Notes: generated from the letters alone by a model not told the origin. Shown: positions 52,717 through 61,359, counted from the first letter of the stretch. The stretch: 64,000 bases of DNA from Prevotella sp. (GCA_017449675.1 JAFTFG010000007.1:23554-87553); one strand, 5' to 3'. Numbers and translations: made by a program.

Positions 52717-54381
52717 ATGAAGATTATTAAAATTGGTAGTTCGCAGTCTTGCGACCTCGTATTGAACAGCCAATACGTCAGCAGTTTACATGCAGAGATG
52801 ACTATTCTTGATGACGGACAAATCATTCTGGAGGATAAGAATAGTAAAAACGGTACTACAGTAGGTAACAAGAAACTGGAGCCGGGAAGAGAGGTGACAG
52901 TACAGCGCGGCGACCGGATCAGTTTTGCCGATGTCCCCTTGGTATGGGCCAAAGTACCGGTAGGCGAGAAACTCACCAACTATAAGAGTGTCTATAATAT
53001 CGGTTCTAACTACCGTAATGAGATCATTCTTAATAGTCAGACCGTGAGCCGTTACCATGCCTCTGTCCGAGTTGGTAAGGACGGTAAGGTGTATATCCAT
53101 GACAATGGCAGCCGTAACGGTACGATGGTGAATGGGGTGAAGATTGCCGCCAACAAGGACGTGCGTATCAAGAAGGGTGATAATATCGTTTGTGGTACAG
53201 AGGATGTCACCGACCAGGTGATGGCTTTGATGCCTAAGGTTAATAAGGGCTTGATTTATGGTATTGCAGGTGCTGTTGGGGTTCTCGCCCTGATTGGTAT
53301 ACTCTTCGCCCTGTGGCCTAAAGGAGAGGCTGAGCCTGTAGCAGCACTGACCAGTGACGGTGACACTACTTACGTCGCTCCTTCTACCCCTTCCAGTGTA
53401 TCTCCTGAAAAATATCGTAATACGGTGGTGTATGTAGGTGCTCAATACCATTTCACTGCTGAGTTTGAAGATAACCCCATGCCTGATACCTGGAATGGTA
53501 TTATTGATGATATCGCTTCTAAGCAGCCTTATTGTGCTACCGCTTTCTTCCTTGACCGTAAGGGTTATATGGGTACCAACCGCCATGTGGCAGTACCTTG
53601 GGATTATCGTACGAAAGAGGAGGACAACTGGATTCGTGAGGCTATTGAGTATCGTATCGAACTGATGCGCCGTACCTGTATGTTCATGCAGTCAGGAGGT
53701 GATACCCGCTATACTGTCAGCGACAAGATGGGTAGAGATTTCTCGGAGGCAACGATGAGGGCTTTCGTACAGACAAAACTGGGTGATGCTATCATCAAGC
53801 ATATCTCAAAATATGGCACTGCATGGCGTGCGGAGTTGACGAAGATTGCTGACCGCATGATGCGCTCTCGTTATGACGTGGCTGGTGAGATGGAATATAT
53901 CACGGTAGGTTATGCTGGTCGTAACTATACGCACCTTGATGAGTTCCAGCGTTGTGATGTTGTTGCTGATTCCAAAGACAAGGATATCGATGTTGCTCTC
54001 TTACAGTTGAATGACAAGAAGACTCCTCAGGAGGTTGAATTACTTTTCAACCCAGATGATTTCTGCACAGAGCGTCTGGTACCCTTGAAGGATAAACTCT
54101 TTACCATTGGCTATCCCGCAGGTCTGAACTGGGCACTTGACAGAAAGACGAAGTCGTTGGAGCCTAGTATCAAGGAGACTAAGTGTAGTAAGGAACCCAG
54201 TAAATATGACTTTGAGTTCCAGGAGCAGTCGGTTGGCGGCAGCAGTGGCTCTCCCGTCTTTAACGAGGCTGGTCAGTTGGTTGGTGTCCTCTGGGGAGGT
54301 ACTAGTGTGGCCGGTGGTTATACCAAGGCGGTGCAGGCTAAGTTCTTGAAGAAGATTTATGACGAAGAAGTTGGCCAATGA
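52717..54381 (+). CDS. Double-FHA transmembrane trypsin-like protease
   Basis: A 554-residue protein. Two FHA domains: residues 1-78 (S-x-x-H at 22-25, NSKNGTTVG at 42-50) and 91-165 (SRYH at 111-114, GSRNGTMVNG at 131-140). Then a membrane helix (about 179-200) and a trypsin-like peptidase domain: His290 in MGTNRHVA, Asp425 in DIDVALLQL and Ser510 in VGGSSGSPVF. The order gives cytoplasmic phospho-binding modules and an outward-facing protease. This suggests phosphorylation inside controls proteolysis outside. It shares an ATGA overlap with the next gene. Confidence 0.9.
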   Translation: MKIIKIGSSQSCDLVLNSQYVSSLHAEMTILDDGQIILEDKNSKNGTTVGNKKLEPGREVTVQRGDRISFADVPLVWAKVPVGEKLTNYKSVYNIGSNYRNEIILNSQTVSRYHASVRVGKDGKVYIHDNGSRNGTMVNGVKIAANKDVRIKKGDNIVCGTEDVTDQVMALMPKVNKGLIYGIAGAVGVLALIGILFALWPKGEAEPVAALTSDGDTTYVAPSTPSSVSPEKYRNTVVYVGAQYHFTAEFEDNPMPDTWNGIIDDIASKQPYCATAFFLDRKGYMGTNRHVAVPWDYRTKEEDNWIREAIEYRIELMRRTCMFMQSGGDTRYTVSDKMGRDFSEATMRAFVQTKLGDAIIKHISKYGTAWRAELTKIADRMMRSRYDVAGEMEYITVGYAGRNYTHLDEFQRCDVVADSKDKDIDVALLQLNDKKTPQEVELLFNPDDFCTERLVPLKDKLFTIGYPAGLNWALDRKTKSLEPSIKETKCSKEPSKYDFEFQEQSVGGSSGSPVFNEAGQLVGVLWGGTSVAGGYTKAVQAKFLKKIYDEEVGQ

Positions 54382-55808
54382 TGTTCTTGAAGAAGATTTT
54401 TGTAATACTATCCCTGTGTCTTGCCCTGCCTATGGTGGGGCAAGCACAGTCTGCTCATTGGGCTGTCTCCCCGAGTTATCAGTCGATAACCCGTTTCTCT
54501 GATAATCTGTTTAAAGTAAAGACTTCTGCCAGTACGGGCATTTGTGACGAGAATGAGAAATGGGTGGTCTCTCTGGCGATGGACTCCATTACCAATCTTA
54601 CTAATGGTTTCGCCCTTGCAATGACGAAGAAAAAGGACTTGTACAAGATTGAATATATCATTAGAGAGAATGGTACACGTGAGACGGTGAAAGAGGATGT
54701 TTATGCTGGTGATTATCCCTATTTTGTGGAAGACCGCTGTGTCGTGATGAACAAGAAAGGGAAATATGGTTATTTGGATCCCTCAGGAAAGTTGGCAGTC
54801 CCCTGCACCTATACAGCAGTCCTGCCCTTCCATAATGGGGTGGCTCATGTGTCAAAGGCGAAAGGTGGCTTTAGCGGTTTATTGGATAAACTGAAAAGCG
54901 GCAGCAGGAAATCCGGTACCCTCTATGAGGTGGGTAAAGACGGTAAGATTGTCAAGGGAAGTAAGGATGGTACTTATCTGGAAATCGACAAGACTGGTAA
55001 GGTCCTCCGTTCTGTGGAGACGGTGCAAGGAAAGATTGATACGAAGAATATTAACCAGCCATATAAGAGTACTCCGGATCCTTCCTATACCCGTTTTACG
55101 GAGAATAAACTCTATGGTTACAAGAAAGGCGGTTCTGTGGCTCTTCCGGCTCAGTTTGAGGAAGGCGAACGAGTCTCTGATGGCTATGCCATTGTGATGG
55201 TTGACCATCTGTTTGGTGTCGTCAAATTCAATACCGCCTCCGTAGGATGTAAGGTCAGTGAGACTGGTGGGAAGATGAAGGCGGAGGCTACGATTCCTTC
55301 TGTATGGGAGAACAAAGCGGCTTCAATCATTCGTGTGGTGAATGATGCCTCTAGGAAGACCTATGAGATGCAGGGTACGGATACGCAGCGTACACTCGTT
55401 GCTGATGTCTCGAATGAGAAAGGAAAGAAGGTCTATGAACTGGCTTGTGAGAAACTCATCCTTTGGCGTAGTTACACCAAGAGTACGAAATCGGAAGATG
55501 TAGGTGATGCAGGCAAGGCATCGGCCGGTGGAGGTATCACCGTCAGCGCACCCTCTACTGTCTCTGCCAATGCCAAGAATATCTGTGCGGTGAATATCCA
55601 TGTGGTCAACCGTGGTAATACGACTCGTACGATTTCACTCTCACTCAGTACCGGACAGAGCAGTTCTATCAAACTGGCTGCCGGTAAGTCGGGGAATGTG
55701 ACGGTCAATGTCCCTGTGACCAAAGATACTAAATGCAAAATTACTGCTAGTGGCGGTGGGGCTACCAGTTCCTGTTCTACAACGCTGAAAGCAAAATTTG
55801 TATTATAA
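54378..55808 (+). CDS. Secreted WG-repeat-like protein of the FHA-kinase operon
   Basis: A 476-residue protein with a signal peptide (about residues 1-24). The middle part contains WG-repeat-like units (KYGYLDPSGKLAVPCTYTAVLPFHNGVAHVSK and GKDGKIVKGSKDGTYLEIDKTGKVL). The C-terminal 110 residues look like a beta-sandwich (SAPSTVSANAKNICAVNIHVVN). The start overlaps the protease stop by 4 bp, so translation is coupled. A secreted substrate or partner of the membrane protease is a reasonable inference; the function is not known. Confidence 0.7.
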   Translation: MMFLKKIFVILSLCLALPMVGQAQSAHWAVSPSYQSITRFSDNLFKVKTSASTGICDENEKWVVSLAMDSITNLTNGFALAMTKKKDLYKIEYIIRENGTRETVKEDVYAGDYPYFVEDRCVVMNKKGKYGYLDPSGKLAVPCTYTAVLPFHNGVAHVSKAKGGFSGLLDKLKSGSRKSGTLYEVGKDGKIVKGSKDGTYLEIDKTGKVLRSVETVQGKIDTKNINQPYKSTPDPSYTRFTENKLYGYKKGGSVALPAQFEEGERVSDGYAIVMVDHLFGVVKFNTASVGCKVSETGGKMKAEATIPSVWENKAASIIRVVNDASRKTYEMQGTDTQRTLVADVSNEKGKKVYELACEKLILWRSYTKSTKSEDVGDAGKASAGGGITVSAPSTVSANAKNICAVNIHVVNRGNTTRTISLSLSTGQSSSIKLAAGKSGNVTVNVPVTKDTKCKITASGGGATSSCSTTLKAKFVL

Positions 55809-55819
55809 AGCGGTAAGAC

Positions 55820-56482
55820 GTGAGAATAGAACCTATTGCCTATTTCCATAGTCCTCTGACTTCGAAGTTTGGGATTCCCAGACAAAGCGGTCTTGTGACA
55901 TCGTTAAAAGGAACCATCGTCCTGACTAAGGAATATGCGCGGGCTGAAGCCTTGCGGGGATTAGAGGATTATGACTTCTTATGGCTGATATGGGGATTCT
56001 CAGGAAATGAGGCAGCGGAGAAACATACAACGGTGAGGCCACCGCTGCTAGGAGGTAACGAACGGATGGGCGTGTGGGCTACACGCTCATCGTTTCGTCC
56101 TAATAACCTGGGACTTTCATCTGTCCGTATCCTTCATGTCTATCCTGAGACAACATGTATTGAGGTGCTAGGGGCGGACCTGATGGATGGGACACCTATT
56201 TATGATATCAAACCTTATCTTGCCTATGTGGACAGTCATCCGGGAGCAAGAGGCGGGTTTACGGACCGTCATCAGTGGCAGCACCTGCGTATAGAAGTCC
56301 CACCCTCTCTTCGTCCGTGTTTTGACGAGGAAAAGTGGGCTGTTATCGAGGATATCCTCTCTCTTGATCCTCGCCCGCATTATCATGATGATACGGATCG
56401 CATCTATGGCATGCCTTTTGAGGACAAGGATATCCGTTTTGTCGTCTCTGACGGCTTGTTAAAGGTCAAGGATATCGTATAA
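55820..56482 (+). CDS. trmO: tRNA (N6-threonylcarbamoyladenosine37-N6)-methyltransferase
   Basis: A 220-residue protein of the YaeB/TrmO family: IEPIAYFHSPLTSKFGIPRQSGLV at the start, then RPPLLGGNERMGVWATRSSFRPNNLGLSSVR. It uses SAM to methylate t6A37 in some threonine tRNAs. The start is GTG at 55820, 11 bp after the WG-repeat gene, so it may be carried on the same transcript although its role is unrelated. Confidence 0.92.
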   Translation: MRIEPIAYFHSPLTSKFGIPRQSGLVTSLKGTIVLTKEYARAEALRGLEDYDFLWLIWGFSGNEAAEKHTTVRPPLLGGNERMGVWATRSSFRPNNLGLSSVRILHVYPETTCIEVLGADLMDGTPIYDIKPYLAYVDSHPGARGGFTDRHQWQHLRIEVPPSLRPCFDEEKWAVIEDILSLDPRPHYHDDTDRIYGMPFEDKDIRFVVSDGLLKVKDIV

Positions 56483-56506
56483 ATCCATCAAAAATTGTCC
56501 AAAAGA

Positions 56507-56538
56507 TTTGGATTGTCAAGGAATAATCCATATATTTG
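56507..56538 (+). promoter_or_regulatory. Promoter of the 56566 histidine kinase gene
   Basis: TTTG (56507-56510), 20-bp spacer, TATATTTG (56531-56538), 27 bp before the ATG at 56566. Confidence 0.75.
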
Positions 56539-56565
56539 CAATCCGAAAATTAAAGCAGATGCACT

Positions 56566-57357
56566 ATGATGTGGATGGTTATATTAGTCATTATATTGGT
56601 ATTGGCATTATTGGCCTGCTTGGTTTATGTCAATGCGGTATCCTGTAAGATGAAAGCCATACGAAAGGCTGATCGCATGAAGCAAGCCTTTCTATTGAAT
56701 ATCAATCATGAGATACGTACTCCGTTGAAGTCACTGGCGGGACTCTCTGACATGGTATCAAAGGAAGATTTATATCTCTCTAAAAACGATAAGCGTAATA
56801 TTGCCGATCAAATGAGGTACAGTGCCAATCTGATAGGAACGCTCATCGATGAGGTGATGATGTTCTCTGACTGTAGCCAACAGGGACATACATTGACATT
56901 TGAGTCTTTCAGTCCGAATGCATTGTGTCGTCGTTGCTTGGAGGGTAACATGAACAGTATTTACCATCGGCAGGCTGTACAGTTGAATTTCAAGCGTGAA
57001 CTGAGTGATGAGTATTTCGTTAGGAATGATCGTCATCTGGTAGAACTGATTATCAATAAGTTGGTCTTGAATGCTTGTCGTTTCACGGAGGAAGGTGAGG
57101 TATTAGTGGGATGCAATACCAGTGAGCAGATCGGTCGTCTGACTATTTTTGTGGAGGATACTGGAGAGGGTGTTCCCGAACATCGTCTGAATAATCTGTT
57201 CTCGTGGTTTGAGGAACCTGATGATATGAATGACGAGGCAGAATTGGATTTGAGTATCTGTCATCGGGTAGCGGAACAGATAGGTGGTACGTTATATATG
57301 GATAGTCATTATCAGCGTCGTGGTACCCGTATGGTACTCACCCTTCCCATCCGCTGA
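56566..57357 (+). CDS. Short membrane-anchored histidine kinase
   Basis: A 263-residue protein: one N-terminal membrane helix, H-box FLLNINHEIRTPLKSLAGL, and HATPase_c with N-box NKLVLNACRFT and G1 DTGEGVP. The G2 segment (DEAELDLSICHRVAEQIGG) lacks the usual G-x-G-L-G-L. It has no sensor domain and no partner regulator nearby. It is close in style to the kinases at 13541 and 35891. A substrate-less or accessory kinase is possible. Confidence 0.88.
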   Translation: MMWMVILVIILVLALLACLVYVNAVSCKMKAIRKADRMKQAFLLNINHEIRTPLKSLAGLSDMVSKEDLYLSKNDKRNIADQMRYSANLIGTLIDEVMMFSDCSQQGHTLTFESFSPNALCRRCLEGNMNSIYHRQAVQLNFKRELSDEYFVRNDRHLVELIINKLVLNACRFTEEGEVLVGCNTSEQIGRLTIFVEDTGEGVPEHRLNNLFSWFEEPDDMNDEAELDLSICHRVAEQIGGTLYMDSHYQRRGTRMVLTLPIR

Positions 57358-57375
57358 ATAGTGCTTCTTATCTTT

Positions 57376-57981
57376 TCAGGGATGGCTTTCCTGAAAATTA
57401 ATCTTGATTTCCTTGAAGCCCATCCCGCGTAAAACCTGACGAACCTGTTCCTGTCCGTTCTGTTCTGCCAGTTGCAGGTTCTGGGCGGTCAATCCCCGTT
57501 GCAGCATTCTGTGATAGGCACGCTTTAGCATCGCCTCACGGTCTTTGGGAGTCCAACTGCCACTCTCATAGAAACTCTTGGTACGTGCCTCGTCAATGAA
57601 GTCCCGATCCAAGAGTCCTATCTTGGGTAGTGTGACCTCAATGGTATCACCTCGTGCCACAATCCATCCGGACTCTACCTCCTTGAGGTTGATTCCCAGG
57701 CGTAGTGTTCCGTAATAGATTCTGGCCAGATGGTCGTCATTCAAGATACCACGACGTACGGTGTCCACCATCTCTTCATCACTGATAGCCAGAAATTCCC
57801 ATTCGCCAATCGCTTTGATACTTTGAATCTGCTGGGGTGTGATGTCTATCGACTGGTCGGCTCCCAGGTTTACTTGACTGGAACGGAGATCGTGGTAGAT
57901 CCATCCGATAAGAAGGATCAGCAGGAGAACGGCAATCCCCCAGACTCCTATGGTGAGTATTCCTTTATTCTTGATGCGCAT
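57376..57981 (-). CDS. DUF4230-like membrane-anchored protein
   Basis: A 201-residue protein with one N-terminal membrane helix (GVWGIAVLLLILLIGWIY). The body (LGINLKEVESGWIVARGDTIEVTLPKIGLLD) follows the DUF4230 pattern. Function unknown. It overlaps the end of the neighbouring DUF4230 gene by 17 bp and is probably co-translated with it. Confidence 0.75.
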   Translation of the reverse strand: MRIKNKGILTIGVWGIAVLLLILLIGWIYHDLRSSQVNLGADQSIDITPQQIQSIKAIGEWEFLAISDEEMVDTVRRGILNDDHLARIYYGTLRLGINLKEVESGWIVARGDTIEVTLPKIGLLDRDFIDEARTKSFYESGSWTPKDREAMLKRAYHRMLQRGLTAQNLQLAEQNGQEQVRQVLRGMGFKEIKINFQESHP

Positions 57982-58648
57982 GTTCGATATTCCTATTGAT
58001 AAGTGACTGGATATCCTTTAATCCGAACTCCTTGCGGAACTGGATGATAATATCCTCTTCCTGATATCCCATCTGGGTAATGAGTGGCACCAAGACACGG
58101 GCGGCATTCTCCTGAGCGGTATGGATGATACCCAGTTGTGGAATACTGGCGAGGATTGCGGCCCGCCCTTGTTGCTCGTAGTCCGTCATCTCCTTGTCAG
58201 TGAAATGCGAGCGTACCAGTCCTACGTACTCCTTGATGTTCTTCTGGTCAATCTTCGAACTGGTCAGGGTTACCTGTGGGTCGGGGAGGGTGATGATGAT
58301 CTTTCCACCTGTCCGCTCCACGTTACGCTCAGAGAAATCGCTCATGTCTATATAGGCCTTCAAGGTCGCATCCATGGGAATGGCTATCTTACGGTCACCT
58401 AACGGCATCCTGATATTAAAGTCCTGTGAGAGAAATGTTCCCTTGAGGCGTATGACATCATCGTGGGTGATGATCTTATGAATCTTGTATTCTGTGGTAT
58501 AGATGCGAGAACTGCCTCGTATCTGGGTGATGAGGAAGGGCAGGGAGTCGACAGCCTCCTTGACCGTTTCCTCACGCTCCGATTGTCGCACTTGCTTCGT
58601 GCAAGCGACGCAACACCCTATCAGCAGAATCCATATATATCTTCTCAT
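57965..58648 (-). CDS. DUF4230-like lipoprotein
   Basis: A 227-residue protein with a probable lipoprotein signal (MRRYIWILLIGCCVACTKQ, Cys at residue 17). The DUF4230 pattern is in AIPMDATLKAYIDMSDF and GGKIIITLPDPQVTLTSSK. It is paralogous to the gene at 57376. A full promoter lies at 58654-58684, ending only 5 bp before this ATG, so the mRNA is probably leaderless. Confidence 0.78.
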   Translation of the reverse strand: MRRYIWILLIGCCVACTKQVRQSEREETVKEAVDSLPFLITQIRGSSRIYTTEYKIHKIITHDDVIRLKGTFLSQDFNIRMPLGDRKIAIPMDATLKAYIDMSDFSERNVERTGGKIIITLPDPQVTLTSSKIDQKNIKEYVGLVRSHFTDKEMTDYEQQGRAAILASIPQLGIIHTAQENAARVLVPLITQMGYQEEDIIIQFRKEFGLKDIQSLINRNIEHAHQE

Positions 58649-58875
58649 AATTGCAAAGGTACTCTACCTGGCTTTTGGCACAAAGTTATACATTTTTCTT
58701 TAATTGGGGGTGAGTTACGGCATACTTTCTTCTCAGAATTAAGCCTGTTTAACTTATGTACCTCTTCCAATGACCTTAAAGTTATCTCCCCTGTCTCTTT
58801 GTCTGTAATCACTATCATTCCATCGCTTAGTGACAGGTCCTTTGCTGATTCAAATACTAAAGTTTGTTTTGCCAT
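58645..58875 (-). CDS. Small hypothetical protein
   Basis: A 76-residue frame whose first 45 residues (MAKQTLVFESAKDLSLSDGM...) look protein-like, with alternating charge. The last 30 residues overlap the promoter of the DUF4230 gene and are Cys/Pro-rich, less convincing. The stop overlaps the DUF4230 ATG by 4 bp. A weak -7 element TATCTTCG lies at 58885-58892. I do not recognise the family. Confidence 0.4.
   Translation of the reverse strand: MAKQTLVFESAKDLSLSDGMIVITDKETGEITLRSLEEVHKLNRLNSEKKVCRNSPPIKEKCITLCQKPGRVPLQL
58654..58684 (-). promoter_or_regulatory. Promoter of the DUF4230 pair
   Basis: On the minus strand TTTG (58681-58684), 19-bp spacer, TACCTTTG (58654-58661). The downstream ATG begins 6 bp after the last promoter base. 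Confidence 0.75.
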
Positions 58876-58941
58876 TTTTCTTGCGAAGATATAAAAAAAA
58901 AGAGCAAAAAGTGGCTTTTTCGAAAAAATACTTTGATTATT

Positions 58942-58972
58942 TTTGCATTCTTACATATTTTAACTACCTTTG
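58942..58972 (+). promoter_or_regulatory. Promoter in front of the repeat and truncated rmlA
   Basis: TTTG (58942-58945), 19-bp spacer, TACCTTTG (58965-58972). The transcript would start near 58979, run through the 35-bp repeat, and then into the truncated rmlA, ketoisomerase and acyltransferase genes. Confidence 0.75.
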
Positions 58973-58995
58973 CACCAGCCCCTTACCAAATACAG

Positions 58996-59030
58996 GTTTT
59001 GAATGGCTATTATGCAAAATAAGTTAAAAC
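58996..59030. repeat. 35-bp repeat, copy 1
   Basis: Begins GTTTTGAATGGC and ends AAGTTAAAAC; identical over 35 bases to 62759-62793. The ends GTTTT and AAAAC are inverted. The rmlA-homologous sequence starts at the very next base. Confidence 0.9.
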
Positions 59031-59855
59031 GATAAACCGATGGTTTATTATCCCATCAGTGCATTGATGCTGGCGGGTATTCGGGATATTCTCATTATCT
59101 CTACCCCATACGACCTGCCAGGATTTAAACGCCTTCTGGGCGATGGCTCTGATTATGGTGTTCACTTTGAATATGCAGAACAGTCCTCACCTGATGGACT
59201 TGCACAAGCATTCATCATTGGCGAGAAGTTTATAGGTGATGATTCTGCTTGCTTGGTACTTGGTGATAATATCTTCTATGGTTCTGGTTTCACAGGGCTT
59301 TTACGAGCTGCCGTTAAAGATGCTGAAGAGAATAAGGAAGCTACTGTGTTTGGCTACTGGGTTAGCGATCCTGAACGCTATGGCGTCGCAGAATTTGATA
59401 AGCAGGGCAACTGCCTATCAATTGAAGAGAAACCCAAAGAGCCTAAGAGTAACTATGCGGTTGTTGGACTCTACTTCTACCCGAATAAGGTGGTAGATGT
59501 AGCTAAACATATCAAACCATCAGCTCGTGGTGAACTGGAGATTACAACGGTGAACCAAGAGTTTTTGAAAGATGGTGAATTGAAAGTACAGGTCTTTGGT
59601 CGTGGATTCGCTTGGTTGGATACCGGCACTCACGATTCACTGGCAGAAGCTTCCACATTTGTAGAGGTCATAGAGAAACGCCAGGGCCTTAAAGTCGCTT
59701 GCTTGGAAGGAATCGCATACCGCAATGGCTGGATCTCAGAAGAGAAGATGCGCGAATTGGCCAAGCCTATGCTGAAGAATCAGTACGGCCAATACTTGCT
59801 TAAAGTGATAGACGAGATGAAAGAAGAGATTAATTCACGAACATTAGCGAAATAA
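59031..59855 (+). pseudogene. rmlA: Glucose-1-phosphate thymidylyltransferase, 5'-truncated at a repeat
   Basis: Homology to RmlA begins with codons for Asp-Lys-Pro-Met-Val-Tyr-Tyr-Pro directly after repeat copy 1. The first 30 or so residues of the family (the G-G-x-G-T-R nucleotide-binding loop and its arginine) are missing, and an in-frame stop lies inside the repeat at 59025-59027. From the ATG at 59040 the remaining 271 codons are intact, including [17 protein letters not shown] and [19 protein letters not shown]. Full-length RmlA makes dTDP-glucose from dTTP and glucose 1-phosphate; this form lacks the catalytic loop and is probably inactive. Intactness of the rest suggests a recent event. 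Confidence 0.9.
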
Positions 59856-59856
59856 A

Positions 59857-60258
59857 ATGGAACAACCTAGGATTATACAGTTGCCAAAGATAACAGATCC
59901 AAGAGGTAATCTTTCAGTAATAGAGGAGTTAAAGGATATTCCTTTCAAAATTGAGAGGACGTATTGGATTTATGATGTCCCCGGTGGTGAAACACGTGGT
60001 GGGCATGCTTATAAAGAGAATCAGGAGTTTATCGTGGCTCTAAGCGGCAGTTTCGATGTTGTGCTCGATGATGGAAAAGAGAAGAAAACATTCTCGCTCA
60101 ATCGTTCCTACAATGGACTATATGTACCTAAAGGTATGTGGCGTGAGATGGAGAACTTCTCAACTAATTCTCTTGCTCTGGTTCTGTCATCCACAAAATA
60201 CGACAAGGATGACTATATTAGAGATTATCAAGGATTCCTCCAATACGCGAATCAATGA
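59857..60258 (+). CDS. dTDP-4-oxo-6-deoxyhexose 3,4-ketoisomerase-like cupin (FdtA/WxcM type)
   Basis: A 133-residue cupin: LPKITDPRGNLSVIEEL at the start, then GGETRGGHAYKENQEFIVALSGSFDVVLDDG with the conserved histidine, and SYNGLYVPKGMWREMENF. It acts on dTDP-4-oxo-6-deoxyglucose, made from the RmlA/RmlB product, toward amino-deoxysugars of surface polysaccharide. It fits the neighbouring rmlA remnant and the acyltransferase. No aminotransferase or rmlB is present in the window. Confidence 0.9.
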   Translation: MEQPRIIQLPKITDPRGNLSVIEELKDIPFKIERTYWIYDVPGGETRGGHAYKENQEFIVALSGSFDVVLDDGKEKKTFSLNRSYNGLYVPKGMWREMENFSTNSLALVLSSTKYDKDDYIRDYQGFLQYANQ

Positions 60259-61265
60259 TTAGAAGTTTGACATCACTAAGAGGTATCTTTATACTGTTCA
60301 TATTCTTCCATCATCTGCATTTATATGACGGTGGAGGAACAATGGCTGTGGCATTCTTCTTTGTGCTTGGCGGTTTTAGTATGACATTGGGGTATAAGGA
60401 GCGGATTCTGAAATCAGACTTCTCTTTCCGAGATTACATCACCAAAAGATGTGTCAAGTTCTATCCATTGCATTGGCTGACCTTATTAGTGGCTGTACCT
60501 TTAGTCCTGTTGTCGTTTAACTGGAAGCAGATACCTGTTTTCTTTATGAACGCCTCTTTGTTGCAGACTATGATACCAATGCCCCATGTCTATTTCTCTT
60601 ATAACGGGGTAAGCTGGTATTTGGCAGATACAATGTTTTTCGCATTTGTGTTTCCATTTCTACTGAAATGGATAGTCAATGCCTCGTCAAAGGGAAAGAT
60701 TTTGATAGCAACATTTTTTGCCGTGATATATGCTGCTGGTGCAATTATCATTCCTACAAATATGCATCATGCCATCCTCTATATCAGTCCATATATGCGA
60801 CTGACAGACTTTGTCTTTGGAATCTATCTTGCTCTTGGATACTTGAAATTAAAGGAGAAACCGATAAACTTTTATAGCAATAACTTACTTACACAGGTGT
60901 CGGTTTTTGTTTTGATAGCACTGCTTGTTGTGGAGTCTTGTGTACTTTCAGAAGATGCAGTTTTGTTTGCACCTGTTTATTGGCCTTTGGTGGCTCTATT
61001 GATAGTTCTTGTCTCCTTGTCCGAAGTCACTGGGGGGTACAAATGGCTTCAAAACAAATACCTCCAGCGTCTTGGTGAGTTTAGTTTCACGATATTCCTT
61101 ACCCATCAGCTGATAATACGTTATACTAGACTGATATTAGGGAAGATACTTCATTTTGAGAATGATATTGTTTTCGTAATCTTGACACTGAGTCTTACGA
61201 TAGTTGTAAGCATCGTGGTTGAGAAATACATATTAAAACCCATTACAGTTTTGAATGACAATTAA
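60255..61265 (+). CDS. Acyltransferase 3 family (OafA/YrhL-like) membrane protein
   Basis: A 336-residue polytopic membrane protein. The N terminus MIRSLTSLRGIFILFIFFHHL has the family R-G-x-x-x-x-x-V-x-x-x-H-H pattern, and FFVLGGFSMTLGY follows. It probably O-acetylates a surface polysaccharide using acyl-CoA. ATGA overlap with the ketoisomerase gene. Its last codons and stop lie inside repeat copy 3. Confidence 0.88.
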   Translation: MIRSLTSLRGIFILFIFFHHLHLYDGGGTMAVAFFFVLGGFSMTLGYKERILKSDFSFRDYITKRCVKFYPLHWLTLLVAVPLVLLSFNWKQIPVFFMNASLLQTMIPMPHVYFSYNGVSWYLADTMFFAFVFPFLLKWIVNASSKGKILIATFFAVIYAAGAIIIPTNMHHAILYISPYMRLTDFVFGIYLALGYLKLKEKPINFYSNNLLTQVSVFVLIALLVVESCVLSEDAVLFAPVYWPLVALLIVLVSLSEVTGGYKWLQNKYLQRLGEFSFTIFLTHQLIIRYTRLILGKILHFENDIVFVILTLSLTIVVSIVVEKYILKPITVLNDN

Positions 61266-61282
61266 GCAAAATAAATTAAAAC
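61248..61282. repeat. 35-bp repeat, copy 3 (diverged)
   Basis: Matches copies 1 and 2 at 31 of 35 bases, with the ends GTTTTGAATG and TTAAAAC conserved. It overlaps the acyltransferase stop codon. Confidence 0.8.
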
Positions 61283-61359
61283 AAAAACAGGTGTTCACAA
61301 AATAAAACACCGCCTGAAATGTTAAAAACGCGTTTCATAACAAAATAGTTATGTAATTA

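Noticed and set aside
47072-55808. Type VI secretion or TerY-P module
   Set aside because: Kinase, phosphatase and FHA genes are present, but no Tss structural genes, no vWA TerY protein and no tellurite genes lie nearby.
58830-59027. 65-codon plus-strand frame through the promoter and repeat copy 1
   Set aside because: Crosses a full promoter and encodes no recognisable sequence; it arises from AT-rich intergenic DNA.
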